From IMG/VR virus record IMGVR_UViG_3300023284_000562, positions 1 to 35,906 of that record: 35,906 bases of DNA; one strand, given 5' to 3'. The DNA comes from a virus. Positions 17,231 to 25,223 of this stretch are shown here, in pieces (within the stretch, counting starts at the first letter, position 1; every line of letters starts with the position of its first letter). The notes under the pieces were generated by a model. It was not told the origin of the DNA, did not search any database, and saw only the letters and a list, made by a program, of their open reading frames with translations. The position numbers and the translations under genes are program-made.

Positions 17231-17610
17231 TGAATCTCTTTACCCCTGAGTTATTATCCATTACAGCAATCATCGTTTCGGTATGTATGGGTATCGGTGG
17301 CTTCTTAACTACTCTCTTTACTTCCGTTATTGGTTTTATGATAAAGAATACAATGAAAAATATTGATCATAAGATTGATACTATAGACGATAAAGTCGAG
17401 GCATTAGAAGACAGCCTAAAAAGCGTTATCGAAAAAAAAGATCAGGAACACGACAAATTACATCGAAGAATCACAAAAACAGAAGAAACACACCATGAAC
17501 TTGAGAAAGCCATGGCGTTAGATTTACGTAAGATAATAGCAGGACAAGCAAGCATTAAAGGTGTAATTGAAAATAAAGTTATACTAAGTACCCATGATAC
17601 AAAAAAATAA
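17230..17610 (+). CDS. Small membrane protein with coiled coil, holin-like candidate
   Basis: A 126-residue protein with a long N-terminal hydrophobic region (ITAIIVSVCMGIGGFLTTLF and onward to about residue 38), enough for one long or two short membrane spans. It is followed by a charged coiled coil (NIDHKIDTIDDKVEALEDSL...) and a basic helix. Its size, and its place next to a spanin-like lipoprotein in the late operon, make it a holin candidate. A tail-linked membrane protein is the alternative. No endolysin gene is recognisable beside it. Confidence 0.5.
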   Translation: MNLFTPELLSITAIIVSVCMGIGGFLTTLFTSVIGFMIKNTMKNIDHKIDTIDDKVEALEDSLKSVIEKKDQEHDKLHRRITKTEETHHELEKAMALDLRKIIAGQASIKGVIENKVILSTHDTKK

Positions 17611-17662
17611 ATAAGACTACATATACATAAGCAGAACATAAACAAGAATAAGGAGAAACATT

Positions 17663-18079
17663 ATGTCAACACCAGGAAGCAAATACAATAAGCAGGGAAC
17701 AGGAAGTCTTTTTAGATGGCGTGGAGAAGTAGCAGATGCTACCGCAAGGGATGCAATCTCAGTACCTTTAGTAAATGATTACTGCGTACAATTAGATGAT
17801 GCTGTCAATAATATCGTTTATGTCTATAACGGTACTGAATGGAATAAGACAGATAAAGACGGTGGAATAGTAGGAGCCTTCAAGAAAAACAAAATATATA
17901 TCCAAGAACATCAAATCAATTTTCTAGTATCAGTTGCTACATCTAATCAATTCTTAGCCACTGGCGGTATTGAATATGTAAACGATGATAAGAATATGGA
18001 TTTTGCCGGTTATATATCAGCTATTCCCCAGGGCATTACTACTGATACAAAAGACCTTATTCGAATTACGGTATGGTAA
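17663..18079 (+). CDS. Tail fibre-associated protein
   Basis: A 138-residue protein whose first half, FRWRGEVADATARDAISVPL then NDYCVQLDDAVNNIVYVYNG, has the pattern of short virion modules in which a strand ends in 'YVYNGTEW'. These recur in fibre and baseplate proteins of siphoviruses. It precedes the large fibre gene by 9 bases. The exact role is unknown; it may be a fibre attachment or chaperone module. The ribosome site is AAGGAG. Confidence 0.5.
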   Translation: MSTPGSKYNKQGTGSLFRWRGEVADATARDAISVPLVNDYCVQLDDAVNNIVYVYNGTEWNKTDKDGGIVGAFKKNKIYIQEHQINFLVSVATSNQFLATGGIEYVNDDKNMDFAGYISAIPQGITTDTKDLIRITVW

Positions 18080-18088
18080 GGTGTATTT

Positions 18089-20515
18089 ATGTCTACATCA
18101 CAAAATAATTTAATACAATCAGGGAGTAGAATAATATCGCTCCTTGATCCTGTTGATGGATTTATTGAAGTATTACCTATTACAGACTATACCAATGTTA
18201 CGGATATTGAATTTGATTTAGATGTTGATGCAGAACAAATAAATTTAACTCTTGATGCCTTACCTGTAACAGATGCCGTTCAATTACAGCTTGAATTATG
18301 GAATGGTTCTATATGGGTAAGTACTGGCTTTGCTCATCATATTGCAACTTCAAAAGATAGTAGCAGTGCATATGCTGCTTCAGCTGCCGCTACAAATAAT
18401 ATATCTGGTACATTAGGAAATGTTATTGGTTTATCAATGGATATTACTATAACAGGCCATCAAGCCGGTCTTTTCCCTGTAATAAAACTAGATGGTATTG
18501 CAGTTGATGATGCTAGTGCCACTTCAAAGATTGAAGGAATGATTATTCAAACCAGTACGCAAGAATATACCAAAGCTAGGGTTAAAATGTCTAGTGGTAA
18601 TATTGCAACTGGTAAAGCACTTGTGTATTCATCTCAATTTGGGCCTTTCTTGCCACTTACAACTGCCGCAAAGCAGAATATGGTAGGACGGGATCTAATG
18701 GAGTTTCCAATGGATGACAACCCTTTAAATGTCGTCGCTATTGGTAATACTGCTATTTCAGTTAATGCATCAGTTAGGGCAACGGTAAAAACTTCTGCTG
18801 TTCAAGCTGCTAATTATAAATATCATCATGATAAAACACAAAGTTCAAGCGCTAATTATTCGGCTAATAATGCTGGTAGTGCTTCAAATATGGATGTTAT
18901 CACAAGCTTGGGCAATGATGCAGGTAGAACAGGTTTATCAAATATCTTTATACCTAATGCTGGTAATACTGATTTAATTAAAACTATCACAACTATTGGT
19001 GGAGCTTATGATAATTCAGGTAATGCACGAAATGCGCATAGCTCAATGGGTTATACTGGTGATACTGAAGCTTTAGCATCTTTAATATTAGTCCCTTCAT
19101 CTGGTGAATTTTCATCTGGTATTGCAAGAAAAAGAAAACTACAATTATTTAGACCTCAAGAAATAGGTAAAATATTTGGGCCTTTCACTTTTCTTGCAGA
19201 AGCAGAAATAAACAATTCAGCATCATTTGAAATACCATTAACAGATAATTGTGCAGTTAGACATATTGTTTATTTATATGATGTTGTTATGAGTGACGAT
19301 GATTCATTTTTGAATTTAGAATTCTTTCAAGGTGGTGCTTGGATAGTAACTAATAATAAATATCATACAACCCAAACAAAGTCTAATAATAATTCTTATA
19401 ATGCTGATGCTAGTGTAACGGCAGGTAGTTTATCCTTTCTGCGTAATTTAGGTAATGCAGCTGGTGAGTCTTCAATGTGTATCTTTAATATAAGCCAATG
19501 CGGTAATGGCGGTATGGTTATCTCTAATGGTGCAAGTGTTGATGCTTCAGGAAACTTACAAGCAGCCAATGGAGCAGGCAGAACTACTAGCACCGATCAA
19601 GTAATGGATATTAGATTTGTTCCTTCATCAGGTACTTTTTCTGGTAAATTATTACACTATGCAATCATTGAAGGTGGTGTAGCAGTTATTAATGGCTTTA
19701 CTGTTGGCTTTGATCCTGGCTTTGGATTTACTAATAGATTTAGAGCTGTCTTTGATACTACTCAAGCAGGTAGTGCCAGCGATACATTAATATTACCAAT
19801 ATCAACCAACCAAGATTTAGAAATTGATTGGGGCGATGGTGCAGGTTTTGTTGATGCTCCTTTAGTAGCCAATTATACTAATGTTTATACAGTTGGTGGA
19901 ACTTATACCGTAACAGTCAGGGAAAAATCTGGCGGTTATATAACTGATTGGAAATATAATAATCTTGGTGATAAAGAAAAGATCATTGATTTGCAAAGTT
20001 GGGTAGGTTTAGACTTTGGCGTGAATGGTTTAGGCGCTTTTTTTGGTGCCATAAATATGATCATATCAGCAACAGATATTCCTAAAACTGATTTAATGGT
20101 TAGTGCCGGTAATTTCCTTAGAGCTAGCGGAATTGTAACCACTCCATTAATTGATTTTTCTGTATGTACTGGATTTTCTGGAACTTTTAAAGATTGTGTA
20201 AATTTAATTGAAACGCCTCTCTATAATTTAATTAGCCTTAATGGTGGCGGCAATATGTATGATGGCTGTACTAGCCTAGTATTTGTTCCGGCTTATAACT
20301 TACCAAATATGACTAATGGTGTAAATTTCTTATTAGGCGTAACTCTTGACCCTGAATCATGGTCTAATTTATTAATTGCCATAGAAGCTGTCAATAGTAA
20401 TCCTAATGTTACATTAAATGGGGGTAACTCACTTCATAATGCAGCGGGATTAGTAGCCTTGAATGCATTAGTTAATGATCATGGATGGACTATTACAGAC
20501 GGAGGCCCTGAATAA
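18089..20515 (+). CDS. Large tail fibre / receptor-binding protein with PKD-like and BspA-like domains
   Basis: An 808-residue virion protein. Residues about 1-540 hold three diverged copies of a beta domain; copies two and three end in PSSGEFSSG and PSSGTFSGK respectively, and each has a central Ser/Ala/Asn-rich stretch followed by LGN. Near residue 590 is a PKD-like strand with IDWGDG and GGTYTVTVREK. The C-terminal 180 residues have the DUF285/BspA-like leucine-rich pattern (MYDGCTSLVFVPAYNLPNMT) and end in HGWTITDGGPE, a common end for such repeats. These domains bind proteins or sugars, so host receptor binding is likely. The next gene starts in the stop codon (TAATG). Confidence 0.72.
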   Translation: MSTSQNNLIQSGSRIISLLDPVDGFIEVLPITDYTNVTDIEFDLDVDAEQINLTLDALPVTDAVQLQLELWNGSIWVSTGFAHHIATSKDSSSAYAASAAATNNISGTLGNVIGLSMDITITGHQAGLFPVIKLDGIAVDDASATSKIEGMIIQTSTQEYTKARVKMSSGNIATGKALVYSSQFGPFLPLTTAAKQNMVGRDLMEFPMDDNPLNVVAIGNTAISVNASVRATVKTSAVQAANYKYHHDKTQSSSANYSANNAGSASNMDVITSLGNDAGRTGLSNIFIPNAGNTDLIKTITTIGGAYDNSGNARNAHSSMGYTGDTEALASLILVPSSGEFSSGIARKRKLQLFRPQEIGKIFGPFTFLAEAEINNSASFEIPLTDNCAVRHIVYLYDVVMSDDDSFLNLEFFQGGAWIVTNNKYHTTQTKSNNNSYNADASVTAGSLSFLRNLGNAAGESSMCIFNISQCGNGGMVISNGASVDASGNLQAANGAGRTTSTDQVMDIRFVPSSGTFSGKLLHYAIIEGGVAVINGFTVGFDPGFGFTNRFRAVFDTTQAGSASDTLILPISTNQDLEIDWGDGAGFVDAPLVANYTNVYTVGGTYTVTVREKSGGYITDWKYNNLGDKEKIIDLQSWVGLDFGVNGLGAFFGAINMIISATDIPKTDLMVSAGNFLRASGIVTTPLIDFSVCTGFSGTFKDCVNLIETPLYNLISLNGGGNMYDGCTSLVFVPAYNLPNMTNGVNFLLGVTLDPESWSNLLIAIEAVNSNPNVTLNGGNSLHNAAGLVALNALVNDHGWTITDGGPE

Positions 20516-20736
20516 TGCATAAACTAGAAAGTAATGTAAGAAATACAACAGTCTGGTATTTAGCTTGCCAGGCTGGATCTTGTCACTTTGGGGCAATTGA
20601 ACCTGATCAAGAGCTAAGTACAGGCCAAAAGAACCTTACTACTTTTGAAACAGAAGCTGAATTAAAAGCAGCAGTGGATAAAATGAATGGTTCTGGTTAT
20701 TACGATAGTATTGTTAATCCAGAGGTAATAATCTAA
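20515..20736 (+). CDS. Small hypothetical protein between fibre and lipoprotein genes
   Basis: A 73-residue protein, not recognised. It has two Cys (YLACQAGSCHFG) and a helical middle (FETEAELKAAVDKMN), with no signal peptide or membrane segment. It overlaps both neighbours by one base. In this place it may be a fibre cap or assembly helper; nothing in the sequence proves it. Confidence 0.55.
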   Translation: MHKLESNVRNTTVWYLACQAGSCHFGAIEPDQELSTGQKNLTTFETEAELKAAVDKMNGSGYYDSIVNPEVII

Positions 20737-21092
20737 TGTTTAAATTAATAATATTGGTTCTTTTGTTTAGTTGTAAAAGTTCCAATATTATTATCCCACT
20801 AAGAGCAGACTTTGAAAGAATTCATGATAAACAGTATATAGTAAATGTTTATGACTGTTCTGATAAATGTATTGATTATGGTGAAGCTTTGGAGAGGGCA
20901 GGATATAAAATTCAAATTCATATATTCAGTACTCGTAATCCAAAACTTGATCATTCGGTTGTTTGGGTTAATAATAACTATATTGATCCGACAACAGGTT
21001 TTTCCTGTAAAGAGCCATGGGAAATAAATAGTTTATTCGGTGGAAAGCTTAAAAAAAGTATAACGATAGCACAATTAAAGAAATTAAAATAA
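20736..21092 (+). CDS. Lipoprotein with transglutaminase-like (cysteine protease fold) motif
   Basis: A signal with lipobox LLFSC (Cys13) makes this a likely lipid-anchored periplasmic protein of about 106 mature residues. After it, NVYDCSDKCIDYGEALERAG has a cysteine at the head of a helix (C41 or C45). DHSVVWVNNNYIDPTTG then supplies His73 and Asp84. Cys, then His before a strand pair, then an Asp in 'DPT' is the order of the catalytic triad in transglutaminase-like/BTLCP proteins. It could cut or cross-link envelope peptides, aid lysis, or block superinfection. The family assignment is by eye only. Confidence 0.5.
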   Translation: MFKLIILVLLFSCKSSNIIIPLRADFERIHDKQYIVNVYDCSDKCIDYGEALERAGYKIQIHIFSTRNPKLDHSVVWVNNNYIDPTTGFSCKEPWEINSLFGGKLKKSITIAQLKKLK

Positions 21093-21105
21093 CGGAGGAA
21101 TAAAA

Positions 21106-21519
21106 ATGTCAATTCCAGACACCACACAAATGAATGCCGATATATTGGCTTTGATGCCCGATAATGTAACCGGCTTAATATCACCAGCAGACGCCAGGAA
21201 CGCAAATAGTATAATTATTGATAACTTAGTAGTAGGTAGTTCATTTTTAACCATAAGAACTATTACAGCCGATCCTACCTTTACTGATGCAGATTATCAT
21301 TTTAAGGTTGATGCAACTAGCGGAGTAGTAACAGTTACCTTACCAACAACAAACATCACTAATAGAATATTTGTTTTTACTAAATCGGACGGTATGTCAA
21401 ACAATGTAACTATTGATGGCAATGGTAATAATATTAATGGAGCTGCGACTCAAATACTCGTATCTCAATATGAATCAATAACTATCCATTTCGATGGAAC
21501 AGATTGGAGTATTTCCTAA
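21106..21519 (+). CDS. Short tail fibre or tip module
   Basis: A 137-residue protein. The N-terminal helix (DTTQMNADILALMPDNVTGL) followed by SPADARNANSIIIDNLV is a common start of fibre-base proteins in siphoviruses. The second half is a beta domain of Thr/Val/Asn-rich strands (GVVTVTLPTTNITNRIFVF, YESITIHFDGTDWSIS) like those of tail-spike head-binding or trimer-forming modules. The ribosome site is GGAGG, 9 bases upstream. The next gene begins in its stop codon, so the two probably form one structure. Confidence 0.55.
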   Translation: MSIPDTTQMNADILALMPDNVTGLISPADARNANSIIIDNLVVGSSFLTIRTITADPTFTDADYHFKVDATSGVVTVTLPTTNITNRIFVFTKSDGMSNNVTIDGNGNNINGAATQILVSQYESITIHFDGTDWSIS

Positions 21520-22472
21520 TGGCTTATCAACCACAAGACAAAAATACTGAAACAGGTGTATTGTACGGCCTCGAAGTGACCGTTAATGGCGGCGATAATA
21601 CAAAAGTAGATATTGCTCCAGGAATGGCAAGATTTGTTAACTGGACCAATGCCGCAGCCAATAAAGGTAAGCCACATGTTTGCGAAGTATCGTATCCAGG
21701 TGCAACAGCCGTGGTATTAGATGGATCAACCACTGCACCATTTACAGGTTTATTTATTATTTGTCCTGGTGGTGTTGCTACTTTAGAGCAAATCGTAACT
21801 CCTGATTATAATTTTAGCACAAGAAGAAATAAAGTTGCTTTACCTGTAGTCATTCACCAAATACCAACGGGTGTAATATTGGATATCTCTGAGGATTTTC
21901 AACTTGCTTATGAATGGCCTCAACAGATTAACGATATGCTTCATCAAGTTGGCGTATTATCAACAGGTAATAGATTTAGTGCGAATGGTGCCAATTTAAA
22001 TGTAGATAAAACTGCGGGTACAGGTTCACAATTGCATTTTAATGCTGCTACCAATAAAGAAGATCCAACTAAAAGAATATCACCAGCTCAAACAGTAGGT
22101 TTCTTTATCTACTCTAAACAAGAGTCTGGTGGTGGTGGTGGTGAATTTACAGGTGTTTTTATCGATGCTGTTGATCCTGATACTTGGGATAATGCAGGAA
22201 CTCTGGAAGCTGTACCTAATGCTAAATACACGGTTCAGGTATTCTTTCACTTTCCACAAACATCAACTACAAGTGTTTCTTTTGGTCAAGAAATCTTTAA
22301 TCAGGAATCAGACGCACAAGATGCAATTGATGACGGTTCTTTTGATGATAACTTTATTATTCCACCAAATACTACTGATGGTGTAAGAGTTACATATCTA
22401 ATAGTTCAGGAAGGTCAAACAAATCTTACTAATGCTGTATTCTTTCAAAATAGAACTGCGTTAATAAAATAA
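21519..22472 (+). CDS. Tail fibre protein, last late gene
   Basis: A 317-residue beta-rich virion protein (MAYQPQDKNTETGVLYGLEV...). I chose the ATG at 21519, which overlaps the previous stop as TAATG, rather than a TTG 15 bases upstream. The middle contains a helix (PQQINDMLHQVGVLS), then a Gly-run hinge (ESGGGGGEF) and a C-terminal domain with strands typical of trimeric fibre tips (KYTVQVFFHFPQTSTTSVSF). The hinge suggests two separately folding halves. A terminator follows after 15 bases and ends the late block. Confidence 0.6.
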   Translation: MAYQPQDKNTETGVLYGLEVTVNGGDNTKVDIAPGMARFVNWTNAAANKGKPHVCEVSYPGATAVVLDGSTTAPFTGLFIICPGGVATLEQIVTPDYNFSTRRNKVALPVVIHQIPTGVILDISEDFQLAYEWPQQINDMLHQVGVLSTGNRFSANGANLNVDKTAGTGSQLHFNAATNKEDPTKRISPAQTVGFFIYSKQESGGGGGEFTGVFIDAVDPDTWDNAGTLEAVPNAKYTVQVFFHFPQTSTTSVSFGQEIFNQESDAQDAIDDGSFDDNFIIPPNTTDGVRVTYLIVQEGQTNLTNAVFFQNRTALIK

Positions 22473-22486
22473 TTGTTATGGTGAGA

Positions 22487-22525
22487 TAAAAGCCCCTGGT
22501 GTAAATGCTAGGGGCTTATTTATTT
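22487..22525. terminator. Bidirectional terminator between late and early operons
   Basis: AAGCCCCT (22490-22497) pairs perfectly with AGGGGCTT (22510-22517) around a 12-base loop. T-rich runs follow on both strands. The hairpin lies between two converging operons, ending at 22472 on the plus strand and 22524 on the minus strand. Confidence 0.85.
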
Positions 22526-22820
22526 AATATCTGTTTTCAGAAATAAAATATACAGTATCAGATGAAGCAATAGAGGTAAACATATGACCGACATTCTCAA
22601 GTGTTATTTTAAGTTTGCGACAATCTTCTTGCAATCTATTAGCTTCCTTATCTTTGGCGTTATATTTTGCTATATAGGTATGTTGCTTTGCCTTCTCATT
22701 TTCAAGTTCTGCTTTAAGTTCTTTAAACGCTTCTTGTAATTCAGCATGCTGTTCTACTTCTTCATTGATTAAAGTTACAAGATAAGCTTTTGTTTTTTTC
22801 ATTAAGTCTTCATGTGCCAT
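22524..22820 (-). CDS. Coiled-coil protein, last gene of the early operon
   Basis: A 98-residue protein of almost continuous charged helix (EEVEQHAELQEAFKELKAEL...), with no membrane segment and two Cys. No family is recognised. It lies right before the operon terminator and is preceded by an AGGAAT ribosome site within the end of a small membrane-protein gene at 22822-22992. A role as oligomeric adaptor is possible but unproven. Confidence 0.55.
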   Translation of the reverse strand: MAHEDLMKKTKAYLVTLINEEVEQHAELQEAFKELKAELENEKAKQHTYIAKYNAKDKEANRLQEDCRKLKITLENVGHMFTSIASSDTVYFISENRY

Positions 22821-22821
22821 T

Positions 22822-22992
22822 CTAATATTCCTTTTTATTATTATCGTCTGATTTTGCCCTTACTCCAACAAATAATGATATGACTATAAACCAATACCAT
22901 TGATCATTTCCAGCCATTAGGGCAAGGTATGCGCATATAATGCATGTTATCGTTGCAACCTGGCAGGCTAGTATTGAAAAGACAATTTTCAT
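22822..22992 (-). CDS. Small two-span membrane protein (56 residues)
   Basis: A short frame fills the gap between the genes on either side. MKIVFSILACQVATITCIIC starts a first membrane span; QWYWFIVISLFVGV is a second; then comes a charged tail (RAKSDDNNKKEY). An AGGAG site lies 9 bases before the ATG at 22992, overlapping the end of the upstream gene, and the stop is 1 base before the next ATG. The fit to the operon argues that it is real. Function unknown. Confidence 0.62.
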   Translation of the reverse strand: MKIVFSILACQVATITCIICAYLALMAGNDQWYWFIVISLFVGVRAKSDDNNKKEY

Positions 22993-22996
22993 TCTA

Positions 22997-23296
22997 TTAT
23001 GCTCCTAACATTGCATTTTGTTTATATTTATAAATCCTTACTTCTCTAGCAGATCTATCAAGGTAAATAACAGTTTTTCTAATTTCAGTTATTCTATTAG
23101 CTTCTAACCTGGCTTCATGAAAAGAATTAATGCTAATTGTAATATTGTTCTTTATCTGAAATTCCTTATCAATTAAAGATGTTATTTCTGTCACTTCTCT
23201 TTCGGTAATTTCATTAGTCGTATTTTTCCTTCTATCATAGAATTCACCCATCTTGATTCTAATTATTTTTAATTGATGTTCTTTTGGTACCTCCAT
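22997..23296 (-). CDS. Hypothetical basic helical/beta protein
   Basis: A 99-residue protein with a helical N-terminal two-thirds (KMGEFYDRRKNTTNEITERE) and a final strand pair (KTVIYLDRSAREVRIYKYKQ). No motif is recognised and there are no cysteines. It is packed between a zinc-binding gene and a small membrane-protein gene, 2 bases from the former. Confidence 0.5.
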   Translation of the reverse strand: MEVPKEHQLKIIRIKMGEFYDRRKNTTNEITEREVTEITSLIDKEFQIKNNITISINSFHEARLEANRITEIRKTVIYLDRSAREVRIYKYKQNAMLGA

Positions 23297-23298
23297 CT

Positions 23299-23592
23299 CT
23301 ACTTTCTCCTTATTTCTTTTGTATATGGTTTTTTTCTAATCTGCATCTTTCCCTTACAGAAGCAACAAGTAAAAGTAATAGTATCGATATTTTTTACATG
23401 TTGATCTACTGGGAATTGATGATCACACTTTTTCTTTAACGTATTTTTAAGTTTAAGGGTTACTGGTGGTTTATAATAGCTTGCTGACTTCTTACATCTC
23501 GGACTGCAATAGCGACTGGATGCTAAGCCCTTATAAGACTTTTGACATGTTAGGCATATTTTTTGGTATTGTTCAAAATTAAACTGCGTCAT
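23299..23592 (-). CDS. Small zinc-binding (treble-clef-like) protein
   Basis: A 97-residue basic protein with Cys pairs CLTC at residues 13-16 and YCSPRCKK at 28-35, a spacing like that of small zinc knuckles or treble clefs. A second site is CDHQF...CCFC at 56-79. It probably binds zinc, and perhaps DNA or RNA, given its many lysines. Its ATG overlaps the upstream stop in an ATGA. The family is not recognised. Confidence 0.55.
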   Translation of the reverse strand: MTQFNFEQYQKICLTCQKSYKGLASSRYCSPRCKKSASYYKPPVTLKLKNTLKKKCDHQFPVDQHVKNIDTITFTCCFCKGKMQIRKKPYTKEIRRK

Positions 23593-23828
23593 TTAAGCTC
23601 CCTTGATTCTTTGCAGTGATAACACTTAATTTCGTTTCCGTCGATAATCCAAGCATGTACACCATGCGATTCCTTTAAACAGTAATTAGCATTTGAGTTA
23701 GATTTTTTAATATTGTCTTCATATATTTGATCATATTTAGATTCCAGTTTTTCAAAGAGTAGGAATATTATAAATCTATAGCTTGCTGATATGAGGCAAC
23801 ACCAAAGAAATAATTTATAATATCCCAC
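23589..23828 (-). CDS. Membrane-anchored small protein with C-terminal CxxC
   Basis: A 79-residue protein with an N-terminal hydrophobic segment (YYKLFLWCCLISASYRFIIF), then a charged helix, and a C-terminal Cys/His group (CLKESHGVHAW...CYHC) that could hold a metal. It may place a zinc site at the membrane surface. Function is unknown. It overlaps the downstream zinc-protein gene by 4 bases, so the two are coupled. Confidence 0.5.
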   Translation of the reverse strand: MGYYKLFLWCCLISASYRFIIFLLFEKLESKYDQIYEDNIKKSNSNANYCLKESHGVHAWIIDGNEIKCYHCKESRELK

Positions 23829-23832
23829 AATT

Positions 23833-24318
23833 TTAATCCTTATAAAATAATACTGCTATGGGTTGGCGTGCTCTACCATCATCTGTAATTCTGATAGGGT
23901 GTTGATGATGTGATAAATCATTTTCAAGAATATAAACATAGGATGCAAATCCTTTTAATGATTGAGCGCATGTATGGACTAAACTAAAATTATCAACCGA
24001 CCCGCCTGTATAGCACATTCTTAATAATTCATTTTTGTCCTCATCAAACTTAAGTAAATGAATATCATATTTAGAATACTTTTCTCTAAGCATGCGATTT
24101 AAGGCATCTTCATTTGATTCAACTGGTACACCGTTTCGTTCTATAAGCTCGGCCCCATCTAAAAAAGCTTCAATTGTGTCTTGTTCTAAGTTATAGTTAT
24201 TGTTTACATCTATAAATGAATATGATACCTCACCAGCATATATTTCTAAAACCTTATAATCGTAATCTTTCCAGCTCCATTTATCCCCAACATATATTTT
24301 TATTTCTTCTTGTGCCAT
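23833..24318 (-). CDS. Hypothetical soluble protein
   Basis: A 161-residue acidic protein. The N-terminal part (KIYVGDKWSWKDYDYKVLEI) has a strand pattern like a small SH3-type barrel. A middle helix (NEDALNRMLREKYSKYDIHL) and a His-rich end (DLSHHQHPIRITDDGRARQP) follow. I recognise no family. It sits between small membrane-protein genes in the early operon, and an AAGGAA ribosome site precedes it. Confidence 0.5.
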   Translation of the reverse strand: MAQEEIKIYVGDKWSWKDYDYKVLEIYAGEVSYSFIDVNNNYNLEQDTIEAFLDGAELIERNGVPVESNEDALNRMLREKYSKYDIHLLKFDEDKNELLRMCYTGGSVDNFSLVHTCAQSLKGFASYVYILENDLSHHQHPIRITDDGRARQPIAVLFYKD

Positions 24319-24333
24319 TCTTATTTCCTTAAT

Positions 24334-24558
24334 TTATTTCATATTTTGTAATGCAAAGCCTGTTTCTATAATCACCACACAAGCTATCATAAAGGCAACA
24401 AAGGTTGCTACCGTGATAAAGGCCAAAATAATAAAGGTAATGAATTTACCCCTACGTGGAAGCTTCTCGTGTGTTAGTATCCATATGCTTGCTTGCAGAA
24501 TTTTAGATAATGCAACCATGAAGCAGAAAAATACTATGACTATATGAACAATGGCCAT
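24334..24558 (-). CDS. Two-span small membrane protein
   Basis: A 74-residue protein with hydrophobic segments at about residues 4-28 (VHIVIVFFCFMVALSKIL...) and 38-66 (FITFIILAFITVATFVAFMI...), linked by a basic loop (THEKLPRRGK). By the positive-inside rule the loop would face the cytoplasm. It starts 2 bases after the VRR-NUC stop. Function is unknown; it is one of many such proteins in this operon. Confidence 0.58.
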   Translation of the reverse strand: MAIVHIVIVFFCFMVALSKILQASIWILTHEKLPRRGKFITFIILAFITVATFVAFMIACVVIIETGFALQNMK

Positions 24559-24560
24559 AA

Positions 24561-25019
24561 TTAGAATTTACCCTCAAGATATAATTCTGTAATACGTTTA
24601 GCTTCTTCCCACCCTTCACAAACTGCTACTGAATAGCCGCAATCTTGATGTAATGCCAAACGATTGTTTTGTGCTTCTGAAACTCTACCTCGTGGTTTAC
24701 CTTTGACCCGCTTCCGTTTCATCTCGATAAATAAACCAGGCTTGGTAAATTCTTCAATCTCGCAGCTTTGGGTGTCATCATTCTTTAAAAGCATTCCTGT
24801 AACAGGTAAAGGTAAAAACAAATCAGGTGTACCAGTTTTATACCCTGCTTGCTTAGCTCGATCAATACGGCGTTTTCTTTGTACCACCGTACCAGCTTCA
24901 AAGCTTTCATTTCTGATATGAATAAATAGCTCAAATAAAGTGCCATGCTCAGTATGAACATGTTTACACCAATTCATAAAAGCTATTTGTTCATTTTCCT
25001 CATGTTGAATACGTGCCAT
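24561..25019 (-). CDS. VRR-NUC domain nuclease
   Basis: A 152-residue nuclease of the VRR-NUC branch of the PD-(D/E)XK superfamily, related to phage Holliday-junction or flap nucleases. Acidic residues at 8-9 near the start, GTPDLFL (D66), GLFIEMKR (E99 and K101) and SEAQ (Q117) give the complete D...ExK...Q set. The end CGYSVAVCEGWEEAKR is typical of the family. It probably resolves branched DNA during replication or before packaging. Between the motifs lies a short insert with CEIEEF. It lies in the operon with SSB. Confidence 0.88.
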   Translation of the reverse strand: MARIQHEENEQIAFMNWCKHVHTEHGTLFELFIHIRNESFEAGTVVQRKRRIDRAKQAGYKTGTPDLFLPLPVTGMLLKNDDTQSCEIEEFTKPGLFIEMKRKRVKGKPRGRVSEAQNNRLALHQDCGYSVAVCEGWEEAKRITELYLEGKF

Positions 25020-25030
25020 CGTAGTTTTCC

Positions 25031-25222
25031 TTAGTCTCCGTTAAGAATTGCCTTCACCTTATTTGCATGACCAATACAAAGATCCATTATTTTTGTATCA
25101 GTATCCATTTTCGATCTAGTCCTAGTATGCATAACCAAATCATTTGTAATTTCTGCGTTCACCCCTGACTTTTTCATACAGCCAGGAATGTCGCACATAA
25201 TTTCTATCTTTTCAATTTTCAT
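25031..25222 (-). CDS. Small protein with a CxxxC metal-like site
   Basis: A 63-residue protein starting at ATG 25222, one base past the SSB stop; a longer frame reading into the SSB gene is unlikely to be used. It has MCDIPGCMKKSG near the start, and C and H near the end (DLCIGHANKV). This suggests one bound zinc shared by the two ends. No family is recognised. Confidence 0.5.
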   Translation of the reverse strand: MKIEKIEIMCDIPGCMKKSGVNAEITNDLVMHTRTRSKMDTDTKIMDLCIGHANKVKAILNGD

Positions 25223-25223
25223 A

